From contig JAFEKR010000015.1 in the NCBI GenBank assembly GCA_019022495.1, positions 1,054,001-1,118,000 of the forward strand: a stretch of 64,000 nucleotides of DNA, written 5' to 3'. The notes under the pieces are model-generated. The model was given only the letters and a program-made list of their open reading frames with translations. It was not told the origin of the DNA and searched no databases. Numbering within the stretch: position 1 is the first letter of the stretch; every line of letters begins with the position of its first letter. Positions 32,251 to 44,400 of the stretch are shown in pieces. This DNA comes from Epichloe hybrida. Its lineage: Eukaryota > Ascomycota > Sordariomycetes > Hypocreales > Clavicipitaceae. The translations under genes were made by a program, and so were the position numbers.

Positions 32251-33568
32251 CGATCACTCTCCGACATAAGAAGTACAAAGGAATCCTTCTCGCAATCTAC
32301 GTATGGGGCTTCCTGGTACAATCCATAACTTCCCGATGTAAGTAATTTATGGAGCCCCTCTCGCAATCGATCTGGTCTTCTTAGTCTTGACGACTATATC
32401 GCAAGGATACCGACGAGCTATATAATAGACCTTTTCGTGGTCTAGTCGACGGCCTCTTGGTATTTCAAGTACTGATAGGACCGAGGCCTCTCGCAATCCA
32501 TCTGCTTGGCTTAGCTTTGCCGACGATCGCACCACACGGAGACCGACCAGCTGCTCACAACTGATCCCCCTGTCTTGGTCTTCTTAACAATCGTACCACA
32601 AGGGTATCACCCGGTTGTTCATAACTGACCCTTGTCTTGGTCTTTCTCATGATTGCACCACAAGGACACCACGCAGTTAGTATGCAATCCCGATGGTCAT
32701 CGCCTATCGACTTTGTAGGCATGCACTTTTGCGGCCACCATCTGGCGGCAACGAGTGATGGATGCAGGCTGACAAGCAGCTAGGCCACTGCGCTCTGCCA
32801 TACTAGGCGCTACCATACTACATTGTGATATTATCGCCTCAACGATCCTGACCCTCGTTCCAAGCGCACGAATAACAGTCAGACTATCCATGCTCCTATA
32901 GGAAATCTTCGGTATCCGGGGTTCAACCACGAAATGAGACATCAGTCTCCAGGCAGTGTGAGTGCTACGCTCCACATTGCAACCACATGTCCGGGGTAAA
33001 GCTGCTCGGCCATGACTCATGAGCGTCCTTTACTCTGACCCCCGCGGCAATACTACATACCTCGCCCGTGCCTTCTTAATTTAAGCTTGACGGAGCTTCG
33101 GAGCGATGATGCGCCCGCTGGGCAAGTTGGTCTTCGGAATGCGGAGTCGATCAAGTGCACGCCGTGCTGTTCGGCAGTTAAAAAAATTATGCATAAAAGA
33201 AATCTACCAAAAAATCATAAAAATGGAAATACTAGTGGCCGTGTGGCCTTGGATCTCTGTTCATGTTCTCTGTCTTTGAAGTGCTCTCTCTTCCCGAATG
33301 GAGTGAGGTCAATCTGGCTGGTTCTTTAGTCTCAATGGTATAGGCATTTCTGAAGCAAAAAAAAAAAAAAGTAGTTTCAGAAACAACAGCTATATACGAA
33401 GTAAATGGATGGTTGATGCGAGCAAGATGGTACAGTAGAATCAGAGAATATGTATGTACTTCAACTGCTGGGCGCTCAGCAGAGGAGGAATTGAAGCGAG
33501 TCAAGTGACCAGCTCCGTTGTCCTCGACCGTGACGTAAGCCCAGGCCCAACTCCCTTTCTCAATTGCT
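32251..33568. other. Decayed repeat tail and intergenic region
   Basis: From 32,250 to ~32,690 the minisatellite fades into diverged units that still carry TCTCGCAATC and CTTGGTC-like words. After that there is ordinary intergenic sequence with an A-run at ~33,357-33,371. No gene recognised. Confidence 0.5.
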
Positions 33569-34588
33569 TCAGCATCCGACTTGTGTCAGCAAAGCAAGCT
33601 TCCATGCCGCATTGTTGTAGTCGCCGTGTCCTCCAGGGCTCACTCCTTGATACAGATATTCTATTCCGCAGGGTTCGATTTGCATGGTCTGGTCAACGTT
33701 TTTGCGAACAGCCTCTCCATGACTAAACGAATTGGTCCATGGGGCTCCGGAGAACTTGACATTGGCATGGCCAGCGAAGGGGTTCTGTTCAGTACTGGCC
33801 AATGGCTTCCAGTGGCTCGCCAGGCTGTCGGAGATCCATGATCTGAAGTAGCGAAATCCGTCGAGGCTGCCAGCGGCCTCGACGATGAGGAGGTAAGAAC
33901 CGCCGACATTGTAAACGTTGGAAGCTTCGAAAAGCGCATACTTGGAGTCCTTCAAGGCAACGACAGGCTCGCTCATGCCACGGGGGAAGTCGGCAATAGA
34001 CGTCTGGGCGCGGTACAAGCAACCGTTGTCGCCGGTGGAAAACAAATGACAGTTGACCTCGTCACATATGACCCACATGTCTACCCAATCGCCACCGTTA
34101 AGGGTTTTCTTGATGGTGGACGGCACGGTGTGGTAAAAGTGCTGGGGGCGCGTCCATCCGGAAGGGTCGCTGATGTCGTGGTTGGTAGAGTATGCCGCAA
34201 GGCCATCGTGAAAGACCAAGTACCAGACCTTCTGAGACTCCTGAGACTCCATTAAGAAGACCTGTGGAGCGGCACGATAACCCACGCCCATGCCATCGAG
34301 ATAATGGAGGGTGGCCTGTTGTGCCTCCGCCCAGTCGGTGAAGCTCAGGTACACCAGGCTGGCGCCGCTGTCCTGGACGGTGCTGGCGAAGACGTGGTAT
34401 TTCCCATTGTAATGGACCACGGAGGGATCCTTGATGCCCTTGATGCCGCGGCCGTCATTTTTTGCACTGATGAGCGGGTCGGTCGATGTCCAGGAGAACT
34501 TGGTGGGGATGTTGGCTTTGGACACGTCAGATGAGGAGATTGCGCTGGCGGCGGCCGCGACGGCCCAGGCCAGAGGTAGGAACTTCAT
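33569..34588 (-). CDS. GH62 alpha-L-arabinofuranosidase, secreted
   Basis: 339 aa from the ATG at 34588. An in-frame upstream extension lacks signal-peptide character, while this start begins with MKFLPLAWAVAAAASA. Conserved GH62 blocks are seen in order: FSWTSTDPLISAKNDGRGI (31-49), KDPSVVHYNGKYHVFAST (53-70), GYRAAPQVF (103-111), WVDMWVICD (168-176) and LFEASNVY (219-226). Expected catalytic residues are D54 (general base), D170 (pKa modulator) and E221 (general acid). The family removes arabinose side chains from arabinoxylan and arabinan in plant cell walls. No carbohydrate-binding module is present. The gene ends beside a copia insertion that lies upstream (start side), ~260 bp from the ATG. 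Confidence 0.92.
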   Translation of the reverse strand: MKFLPLAWAVAAAASAISSSDVSKANIPTKFSWTSTDPLISAKNDGRGIKGIKDPSVVHYNGKYHVFASTVQDSGASLVYLSFTDWAEAQQATLHYLDGMGVGYRAAPQVFLMESQESQKVWYLVFHDGLAAYSTNHDISDPSGWTRPQHFYHTVPSTIKKTLNGGDWVDMWVICDEVNCHLFSTGDNGCLYRAQTSIADFPRGMSEPVVALKDSKYALFEASNVYNVGGSYLLIVEAAGSLDGFRYFRSWISDSLASHWKPLASTEQNPFAGHANVKFSGAPWTNSFSHGEAVRKNVDQTMQIEPCGIEYLYQGVSPGGHGDYNNAAWKLALLTQVGC

Positions 34589-34698
34589 GGGGGTCCGGGG
34601 GTGAGGCGAGGCGCAAGTGTTTGAAGTCCCCCTTTTTGGTGTGCCTTCTGGGGAGAGGAAGAATTGGGAAACCTGTCGCAATTAGGCGGGAAAGCTGG

Positions 34699-34742
34699 GC
34701 TTATATGTTATGAAGAAGTGGCTTATATGTTATAAGAAGTCG
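34699..34742 (-). promoter_or_regulatory. Duplicated TATA-like repeat upstream of the GH62 gene
   Basis: Two ~22-bp direct repeats of GCTTATATGTTAT plus GAAGT-like sequence lie 110-155 bp upstream of the ATG. On the minus strand each gives ACATATAAG, a plausible TATA element. Confidence 0.35.
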
Positions 34743-34851
34743 CCTGGAAGACGATTGGTCGAATGGATTCCTTCTGGCTCGATTAGGCAGAACAAGAAAG
34801 CCGGGTGTGGATACGTCGGTTTCACGCCGTGGATTTAGCCTGCTGAAACAA

Positions 34852-35084
34852 TGTTAGACCGAGCAGCTAGGATCAGAAATGAAGGTATGGATTGAGTTGC
34901 CCGACCCTGTAAGAGGGCGCGGACTACGGTTTAAATAACTAAGTACCTATACTATAGGGTATATAATCTACCTATATAAACTATACTATGCACCTACTAA
35001 AGGTCCGGAAAAGTAACTAGTTAGGTAGGTCCTAGTGTCTAAGTTACCTATATGTAGTTAAGCGCTTACAGTGGGATTCTAACA
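34852..35084 (-). repeat. Left LTR of first copia element
   Basis: 233 bp. The outer ~80 bp keep CpA/TpG and the inner part is mutated, the mirror image of the right LTR. Confidence 0.9.
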
Positions 35085-38000
35085 TATCCCCCTAGGAGGC
35101 CTGTAATTAAGGCATTCTGTGATAATTCAATTAAATTAACTTTGCAATGATTTAATTATTATTAATTATAGTAGGGTCTTCCAGTAATTCCTGCTCTTTT
35201 AGGTTAGTACTAAGCATTTAATCTAGTAACTGTATAAGCCCTAGTGCCTATCTAAAATCTATAAATGCTTTTCCTATTAGTAGCTTTATGAGGCTATTAG
35301 TAATTATCTCTTTTGTTACCTTCTAGGTAATATTAAAGGTTCCCTTTGTGACCTCTTAATGAAGCTAGTGATAATAGATATTAACGTGGCGTAAACGCGT
35401 TATAAGCTTAATAAATTCTTCCTTAAGAAGATAAATTATTTGCATATTGTCGCATTTAATCTTAAGGGTATTATCTCTAAGATATAATCTAACTTCCTAA
35501 TATAATTATTTAAAGGCAATTAGCTCTTTGCTATAATGTAATAGCGCTAGGAGCTTTGCTTCTGTAGAAGAGATTATTATAGTCTCTTATCTTCCTGCTT
35601 TAAAAAGCATAGGACCTCTAAAGAGCTTTATAACATAGCCTTATGAGCTTCTTCTTATAACTAGATTATTAGTAAAGGAAGTATTACTATATACTTTAAG
35701 TTTAGGGTTATTACTATTAAATTTAATTAAGAGATCTCCTTACGCGTAACTATACTCCAGAGCCTTTTCTATAGCTTCTATATGCTAAGGTCCTAGGTAT
35801 TAAAGGTGCTGTAATAGTTATAATACTACGAAGGCAATGTCTAGCCGTGTAATAATTATAGGATATAGTAAAGTACTAACTAGGGATTAATATCTCTTTA
35901 AATCCTTTAGATTAACATTACCTTTAAAAGGATTAAGTAGAATAGCAGTTATTAGTGCTATTAGCTTCCATTCTAGGACTTTAATGTTAAATTTAATCGC
36001 AGCTTTATTCTAATAGGACTTCTAATTAAGCTACAATTATTGATTTTCGCGATCTCTAATGATTTCAACTCCTAAGAACTATTACAATTCGCTAAGGTCC
36101 TTAATGTTATACCTCTTAAATAGTCTCTCTTTAAATTCCTTATAAAAAGCTAACTTTCCCTTTGCAAATAAGGCTATAAGGTTATTAACATAGAAGAAAA
36201 TAATTAATCTATCCTTAATAAACATATAAATATCTTTAAAGATCTATATAAATCCTTTACTTACTAACTATTTAATTAATTTCTTTATCTAAAGAAGGGG
36301 AGCTTTACGTAGCCTGTAGATAGCGCTTAAGAGCTTTAAGTAAGCTTATTCATCCCTATAACCTAGCGGTATCTTGTAATATACCTCTTTATCTAGCTTT
36401 AAGTTTAGGAAAGCTATAATAAAATTATACTAATAAGCTTTAAGGTTAAAGTAGCATAGAATTGCTATAAGGAGCCTGAATATAATACTTACTAATATAG
36501 CAGCTCTTGTAGAGAGGTTTCCTTTTGCTTGCTAATTCCTAAGCACACATAATTAAGCCTTATGCCTCACAAGGTAGCCTAATTAATTTAATTTATAGGC
36601 AAATACCTAAGTAAGTCCTAAGATCTTAATATATAAAGGGACTTCTAATCTACTAACTTTAATAGTAACCTTATTATTAATAACTTTATTATACTCTTTG
36701 TCTCTCACTTTAATAAATACCTTTTCTTTAGGGTACCTAGCTAAATAATTATAATAAGCAGGAGGTAAAGGAAGTCTTAATATATAAGGCTTTTCTTTAC
36801 TCTTAGCTCCTAGGGTAAAGGTAGTAGTAAAAGCTTTAAGGAGGTTATCTTTATTAATATTAGGAATATCTAGATCTTTGTCTTCGTAATCCATTTCGGA
36901 AGGATTTAACAGACTATCAATATTTATTAGTTTATAATCCGAAAAATCTGGTTAATAGCTAGGTGAATTCGGAGGAGTTAGGAGAGTCAATTCCTAAGTT
37001 TCTTTTCCTTTTTCTTTATTGTTTAGTTAATTGCGATTATGTTAACCTTCTTACTAATAGATTAGAGGGAGGGAGTCTTGTGCTTGTGAGTACCCTATAT
37101 CTTAAGGATGTCCTATATCTATATTATTAAACTCAAAGTCTTCTATAAGCTCTTAAAGGAGGTGTTTTTTAGGCTCTTTTTCCTTAATTAAAAGGTCCTT
37201 TTCTTAAGCGTAGAAGATTAACTTATCAAAGGTAACATAGCTTAATAAGAACTAACAATTCCTTTGCATTATTAGTACCTAAATTAGATATTAGGTGGAA
37301 GAGATATGACTAGCTAGATAACTGATGTGAGCTCTTTATGATAGCTTTAGACCTATCTTCCTAAGCCTATCCTATGTTATTACGAAAGCTTTATAACTGA
37401 AAGCTTAAAGATAATTTAATAAAGCTTTCGGTTTCTCTAGTAGATGATTTTATTAAAGCTTGTTCTCTTGTAGCTATTTGTTTAAAGCTTAATGTAGTAA
37501 AAGCTAATCTAGAGACTTTCTAGGCATGTAATTAAGGATGTAAATAGCTACTTCCGTAGCTATAGGCTAAAGATTCTCTGGAAAGCCTGCTTAAGTTATT
37601 AGAGTTATTATAACTCTTATTATTACCCCCCTAGACTACTTAGCATGCCTATTTTAATGCGAATAAGCTAGACTAGACTTTCTAATAATAATGCCTTTAT
37701 TAGTAACTTCTACCTCTTGCTTCTTAGTCTAGAAGGTAGTTTCCCTATTAGTAATAATAACTATAATATGGATTCTAAAGGCTCTTATGTAGCGCGCTTC
37801 TAATTAATCAAAGCAAGACGCGATTTTAGTCTTTATTAGAATTATGAAGATATGGCAGAGGCCTATTACTTTACAAGTAAAGAGAGTAATATAATAATCC
37901 TTATTATAGCCCTGCAATTAAGTAAAGAGGTTATAGGTTATAACCTAAAGAGGTCCTAAGGGTAGGGAATCTATCTATAGAACTCGTAATATCTGCCTCT

Positions 38001-40044
38001 ATGCCTTAGCTATATAACAAATTTTGCATTTACCCTTACTACGCTCTTTTATTAGTACGTTAACCTTTTAAAGCACTTAATCCATTATATCTTTACCTAG
38101 ATAAGCTATTCTTACGTGCCAAAGGTTTACTTTTGTGGCTATTAGGGGTTTTAGGTCACGAGAGTCCCTTCTAATAGCAAAAGCCTTATTAAGGCTATCC
38201 CCTTTAATACATAGTTAAGTACTAATAGTTATAGTTAAAAAGATCTTATAATTACCCCTTACTAGGTCTATAATAATCCCTATAAGATTATCTTACCTTA
38301 TACCTTTTATTATAAGTAACTAAAGTAATATAAGGTTCGCAAAGAAGGTTAGTTAATACTGCGCGTTTAACAACGTAAGGGTGTGGCTATCTATTAATTT
38401 AATCCAGGCTATGCTAACGCCGTAAGCCTTAGTAACTCTATACCTAGCTTAGATACTTAGTTAATTACCGTAATCTAGGTTAATAAACTAGCGTTCATCA
38501 TTAAAGATATATACTAAAGTACTGCTATTAAGTATTACTTGTAAGCGCCCTTAGGCATAAAAAGCCTCTAAAGATAGCTCTGTAGTAACAAAGGCAGTAT
38601 CGCCCTCTAGCTTGCTTTCCTTTGCTTCCTTTATGTTATGCTCCTTAAGCCACGTGTTATAGGCCTTTTTAATATCTTTAGATTGTTAATTTATTACTTC
38701 TTTTGCCTTTTTTAATTAATCTTCCTTAATAGTCTAATTCTTAGGCAGGTAAAGTATTTAATAGTTCTTCTAAGAGTCCTTTATCTTCTTAGCCTTATAC
38801 TTATTATAATAAATATAAAGTAGCTTTTTATCTCCCTTATTAAGATCTTCTTTAGTCTAACTATTAAGAGTTAGCTTTACTCTAAAAGATTCTCTGGATT
38901 TACTTTAAGACCTTCCCTAGGCTTTAATTAGGTATCTAATCCTTGTAATTATAGAGTAGAAATTAAGGGTTTTACCCTTAATCTTAGTAGTAAAGATTAG
39001 TAAATTAATTTAAGCCGAAATTAAAGGGAATCGGGTGCCAATAGCATCATTAATCATCTTAATTAGAGAGTTGCCTTTCGTAATTAAGTAATTTGCTTGA
39101 AAACATCGCTTATAGCTAATTAATACGTTAGTAAGCCATTTATTAATATTAACCTTTACTAGGCTACACTTAATAACTTTGTTAAAGTTAACCTTAGCGT
39201 GATGCCTAATTGTTCTATTTAAGGGCATTATATTCCTTATAAGCTCTCTAAGCTTCTTATAAAGCAAGATATACTATAGGATCATTTACTTATACTTATT
39301 TCTAAGCGTTGTAATAAACTAATTATAGTATTCTCTTATAGTCTTTAATAGACTCTAATACTAACTGTTAAACACTTAATATTATCCATTAAGAACTATA
39401 CACTAAGCGCTATCTTTAGTATTATCTAGTTATTAAGGGTATTTAAAGTATCCCTCTTTAGTTAAGTTAATAATAGGAGTAATGCTTATAGGAGGAGAGC
39501 TTTCTTAAGGTTACTACTAATCGCTTGTGACTCTAGATATTAACGTTCTTAAGCGTGTTTAAGGCCCTTTGGTCTGGTTTTCTAGTAAAGTGGTTAAAGC
39601 TATAATTACTACTTTTCTTGTTACTAGAGTCCCTTTTCCTATTAGGATTAGCGGCTTAGGTAAGCAGTTAAGAGTTATTATTAAATTAGGATTAATAAAG
39701 ACCCAAATCCTATCTTTAATAGCTCTTGCCTTTATTATCTTAAACCACAGGTCCTAATAGTAGGGTTCCTATAGCTTAACTACTAGCTCATAGCCTTAAG
39801 CAGTGTTAGTTTCCTTAGACATCTCGATAATATCCTGTGTTATTACAATTTGTTAAACTTCAACCCACGCAGATCTTCCTTGCTACTAGGGGTCGCCTAA
39901 TCACAATATTAATGATTGTAATTAAACCCTATCCTCTTACTAGGATATACCAAATTTAACGATTAATTAATTGGAAATAACTTAATAAAGGTATTAATTA
40001 GAAAGAAAGGTCTTTGTATTATAAACACCAAGCAATTACTACTA
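35085..40044 (-). pseudogene. RIP-degraded copia gag-pol
   Basis: Minus-strand translation through stops shows a zinc/integrase-type segment near 38,070-37,850 (KGKCKICYIAKA followed by ITYNLFTQLQGYNKDYY). Reverse transcriptase shows the copia catalytic box degraded to FFYVNNLI at ~36,177-36,215. Open remnants at 36,607-36,894 and 39,010-39,267 have no stops by chance. I could not place gag confidently. The order integrase then RT identifies Ty1/copia. Closely related to the interior of the second copia element (54,076-59,071). Confidence 0.75.
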
Positions 40045-40277
40045 TATTAGACTAAGCAGCTAGGATTAGAAATAAAGGTATAGATTAAGTTACCTAACCC
40101 TATAAGAGAGCGCGGACTACGGTTTAAATAACTAAGTACCTATACTATAGGGTATATAATCTGCCTATATAAACTATACTATGCACCTACTGAAGGTCCG
40201 GAAAAGTAACTAGTTAGGTGGGTCCTAGTGTCCAAGTTGCCTGCATGCGGTTAAGCGCTTGCGGCGGGATTCCAACA
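40045..40277 (-). repeat. Right LTR of first copia element
   Basis: 233 bp. The outer ~80 bp (ending GATTCCAACA) are unmutated and the inner part is RIP-mutated. Confidence 0.9.
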
Positions 40278-40282
40278 AACAA

Positions 40283-40860
40283 CTTCAGCGCGCACCCCGT
40301 CATTGTGGCCGTAGTCCGCCGGGACGGCCCACCCACACTGTTTAGTGTGGCTTGTTGTTCGTGATCTATCTTTAGAGTTCACGTACGTCCGTGAAATGCC
40401 TACAGCAAGTGCGTGTTCTGCGTCTTTTTAATATGTCGATTTTGTCAAAGAAAATGCGGGTGCCATTGCGCGGAGTGAGAACCATGCAGGTGATGGCTTG
40501 CCTGCTCTCTGAAAGGGATTAGCTGATGTTCGCATTTGCGTGTGCCGATGAAGGAGGTTCAGTGGCTCCACAACATGCCAAACATGGGACGACTTGTACA
40601 TTCGGGCTAAAACCTGGAAATGTTGATTTCTGATGACTAGCGCCGCACTAGCGTATCATGAGAGCATTGTGCCTCATTGGTCGTGGCCAATGGCATCTAA
40701 TTTACAAGATCCTTATGGCTGCCCGAATTTATCGGCATCATAGGCGCAGGGAAAGCGTCGGTATCCGCCCGGGCTAATTATTATCCGGTTCCGTTTTCAC
40801 TGATAACATCAACGTCAAGTGCGTAAAAGGGCTTTTTTAGTCAATTTACTATGATATAAA
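40283..40860. other. Unique spacer between two mobile-element blocks
   Basis: About 580 bp of GC-balanced, non-RIP sequence. No gene recognised. Confidence 0.6.
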
Positions 40861-40903
40861 TTTATACATAACTATCCCTCTCTAGGGGCGTATGCTTTTC
40901 CCT

Positions 40904-41138
40904 CTGCCAAGACGTCACTTAGCAGATATCTAAGGAGAAGTAACGTCTTGGCAGATAATACCTTTTCTCTCCTTTCCTCCTCCTAAAATAATAGCTCTGC
41001 CAAGACGTCACTTGGCAGATATCTAAGGAGAAGTAACGTCTTGGCAGATAATAACACCATTTCTCTTCTCCTTCCAAAATAACAGCTTTACTAAGACATC
41101 ACTTAGCAGATATCTAAGGAGAAGTAACGTCTTAGTAG
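40904..41138. repeat. Three tandem 51-bp hairpin repeats (period ~92 bp)
   Basis: Units 40904-40954, 40997-41047 and 41088-41138 each begin CTGCCAAGACGT and end ACGTCTTGGCAG, a 12-bp inverted repeat with a central AGATATCT palindrome. The third unit shows RIP-type changes (CTGCC to TTACT). They lie ~350 bp beyond the end of the Helitron helicase, on its 3' side. Confidence 0.85.
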
Positions 41139-41489
41139 ATAATAATACCTTTCCCCCTCTTATAATCTTGAATTAATTTATGTTAAATTAATGTAAATAG
41201 GAGATTTAATAACTAGGACTAGGCTATAAGATTCTTTTATTTAAGGAGCAGGAGGGGTCTAAGCTAGGTTAATATGCAGAGGTAGCTTAACTACCTTATT
41301 ATTATTAACAATAAAGCTAATGAAGCTCTTATTATCTAAACTTATTAAAATTTCTATATCTAATAAGATATATTGGCTTTGTCTAGCTATTACGTGGCAT
41401 AAATTGTTTCTACCTCTTGTCACTGCGTATTAAGAGCCCTTAGGCTAGTATCTAGGTTAGTCTAGGAAGTAAGAGTGCTAAGATTAAAG

Positions 41490-44400
41490 GGAGTATTAAA
41501 CATAATACCCTTAAGCATCTTTACTCTCAAGATAGCGATATACATGAGGCCTATTATAAACTCCTTTGCGGAGATATTAGCTACTACCTTATTAAGAGTG
41601 ATGCCCTATAACTTATGCATAGTAATACTATATGTAATTGTAAATAGGAATTAATACTAGCCATATAGGTTACTACCCTTAATAAACTTATGGTATGCTT
41701 AGAAAATAGGAATAATAGTAGCCTTATTAGGCTCTGTAAAGTAAGGCAGTCCTACGTACTTATCTATTCGCATAAATATAATATTAGGAGCCTATTAGTA
41801 AGGATTAGTGATATCTTAATCCTAGCAAATATCTTCCATAATCCCTATAGCGCTGTTAATAAGGCCTATAGGCATCTAGATATTCTCCGTTAGCATAACC
41901 CTTGCTCTAATATAAACTAGTAAAGTGTAATAAAGGTTTCCTGCTATTTAAGAATTAGCATTATGCCTAAATTCGCTAATATGTGTTACGTGGACCTGAA
42001 TAATTAGTAATATAAGCCTTTCTATGTAGTTATAGTTATATTCTTAGACTTGCTATCTTATGTAGTAAATACAGACTGTATTTACAAAGGAATTAACCTC
42101 TAGAGGTAAGAGCTATAATTGAATTTAGGAATAAAGAAGCTTCTAATAGTTAATAGATAGCTAAGCTAAATAAAGGCCCTAGAGAGCTTCACGGAACGGT
42201 GCCTGTGTATTGCCTTGTTAGCGGATAACTTACTAAAGCATAATAGTCTTATTAAAGGCCTAATAGGTATTACACCTAGCTAGATCTATGTTATTCATAA
42301 GTCTATTATTACTATAAAGAGGCTTCTTAAAGACTAGTAGAAGCTAGTAGAAGTTACTAAAGAGAATTACGCTATAGCCACTAAAGTAGTTCTCTAAATT
42401 AGAAAAGATCTAACAAAGTTATTAGTTAATAGAGTAGAGCGTCTTTAGCCTAATCATAGACTTCTTATTAATAATAATATATTTAACCCTTCATAGGGTA
42501 CCTTATAAATTAGAAAGCTTGTTAGTTAAAAGCTTAGGTAAGGTTGTAATCTGCCTTAAGACTAGAAGATACAGTAGCAAATATAATGTTGTTCTATTAA
42601 TACTATTAGTAGCGATTCTAGTAGGGGCAGCTCGTATAATATATCCTAGGGCGTGGTGTTCTAGTGCTATGGAAATAGCGTAAATAATAAATGATTTCCC
42701 TGTGCCTCCCTAGCTATTAACCTGGAGAAGAAGTGATTTAGGTGTTTGCTTATTTAGATTAAGAGTATCCTTAAGGTGGTAAATATATATATTAAAGATA
42801 AGGCGCTGCTCTGGATTAAGACTAGTGATATTCTAGTTGCTTATGGGATCCTAAGAAGTAATAGTAATAGTAAAAGACTCCTTAAGGCTATTCTAATACT
42901 CTCTCTTCTATATAAGAAGATTAGGATAGGTTCTAATATGATTTTACTAATCATAGGCTAAATCACGATTGCGGTTCCTAAGTAATTTAACCTTATTAGT
43001 GTTGAGCTTAATATGTGAAATCTAGTGAGCTATTTCCTGCTAAGCCTCTGGCTAGACCTCGTTCTCCTACTAAGGGTCTTCCTTAAACTTATCTTCTATT
43101 ACGGGAGGTAGCTTACTGTAGTAATTGTAATAGTAAGCGCTAGCGTGGACTCTTTAATAATATATAAATGCCTTATGAAATGTAGTAAAACTCTCCTTCT
43201 TTACTATCTTTAGCTAGTTATAGTTAGTATAGGGATAGCTTAGTATAAGCTTTACTTTATAGAAGTCCTTAAAGCTTTTATTATTAGGATTAGTCTTATA
43301 TTATAGGAAGTAATTCAGAACTTAGTTAAGCGTGTTAAGGAACTCTTACTAATGCTTAGGCTTCTTAGAGAAGTTAATCTAGGTTAGGAACTAAAAATAA
43401 TAAAGATCCTATAGGCTTGTAGGGTAATTTAGGTACTTCTAGTAAGAATTCGAAGTCTGTTAGACCTAATCTTTACCCTTAGTAGGTAGATAATCCGCCT
43501 GCTAATGCTTGTTAGGTAGGTGGTAATTAACACTGCGAATAACACGTAATCCTTCTTAAAGGTTAAGGTTAAGCAATAGGTGGAGGACCTCTTGCGTAGA
43601 CTAGTCTCTTTTAGTAATAAGTTTATTTATAAACTTAGCGACAAATCTAATAAGCCTATAACTTACGTTAACCCTAGGTAGAATCTCCTTAGCTATGTCC
43701 TAGAAGGTCTTTAACTACTATTTGGCCTTGCTATAATATTTTAATATATAGGAGATAACAGTATATATGCCTATATAGGGCGTAAAGTTAATATTAGTAA
43801 GCTATAAGGCTATAACTATAGGGCTAAAGTTGTTTAGAAAGGCATTATTCTAAGCCCTATTAAATATAAAATACTACGGGTTAAAGTTCCTTGTAATAAT
43901 TAGCTCTTTATAATATACTTGTGGAAAGTGAAATTAGTAGTGTGTCTCCTTTATTAATCTCCTATTAGGTAGTTGCTTATAACGCTAATAGTATGCTTCC
44001 GTGCACTTATGGCATTGAACGCGATTAATTACATTAACTAAATTACTAAACTTAGGATCTACAATAGGTGAGATTAAAGGGTTATTGCCCTAACGCTACT
44101 AATTTACTAAGTTAGGGCAAGTATTATAGGTAGTAATATACTACCCCTAGTACTTAGTAAAGACCTTCTGTAGTTCTGTGGTTATAAGGCTAGTGTCCGG
44201 GGTATCTTTAATCTAAAAGAGGCAATAAGCATGAGGGCTACCTTAGGACTACTACTTATATTAGTACTAATATTCCTTAATACTAAATTTAGGCTAAAGA
44301 ACTTACTTAAAGAATAACTAGAAGCGTATCTTAAAGTATTATACTAAGATATATAAGTTCTTGTGAAGGTTCCTACTTATAATCCTAGCCTTAACTTAGT

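Larger units (their letters stand above)
34852..40277 (-). mobile_element. Full-length Ty1/copia LTR retrotransposon, RIP-inactivated
   Basis: 233-bp LTRs at 34852-35084 and 40045-40277 are flanked by AACAA (34847-34851 and 40278-40282). The element reads on the minus strand. Its 5' LTR is the right one, starting TGTTGGAATCCC there, and a polypurine tract (GGGGGA) abuts the left LTR at 35085-35095. Pol remnants in copia order (integrase before RT) are visible between them. All long frames are broken by RIP stops. Confidence 0.9.

Noticed and set aside
31342..32328. 328-codon repeat frame as a definite gene
   Set aside because: No ATG at its beginning, other frames are equally open, and unit slippage changes frame. 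Kept only as a repeat and a finding.
40904..41138. CRISPR-like array
   Set aside because: Three units with regular spacing, but the repeats are long hairpins, the spacers are similar to one another and the genome is fungal.
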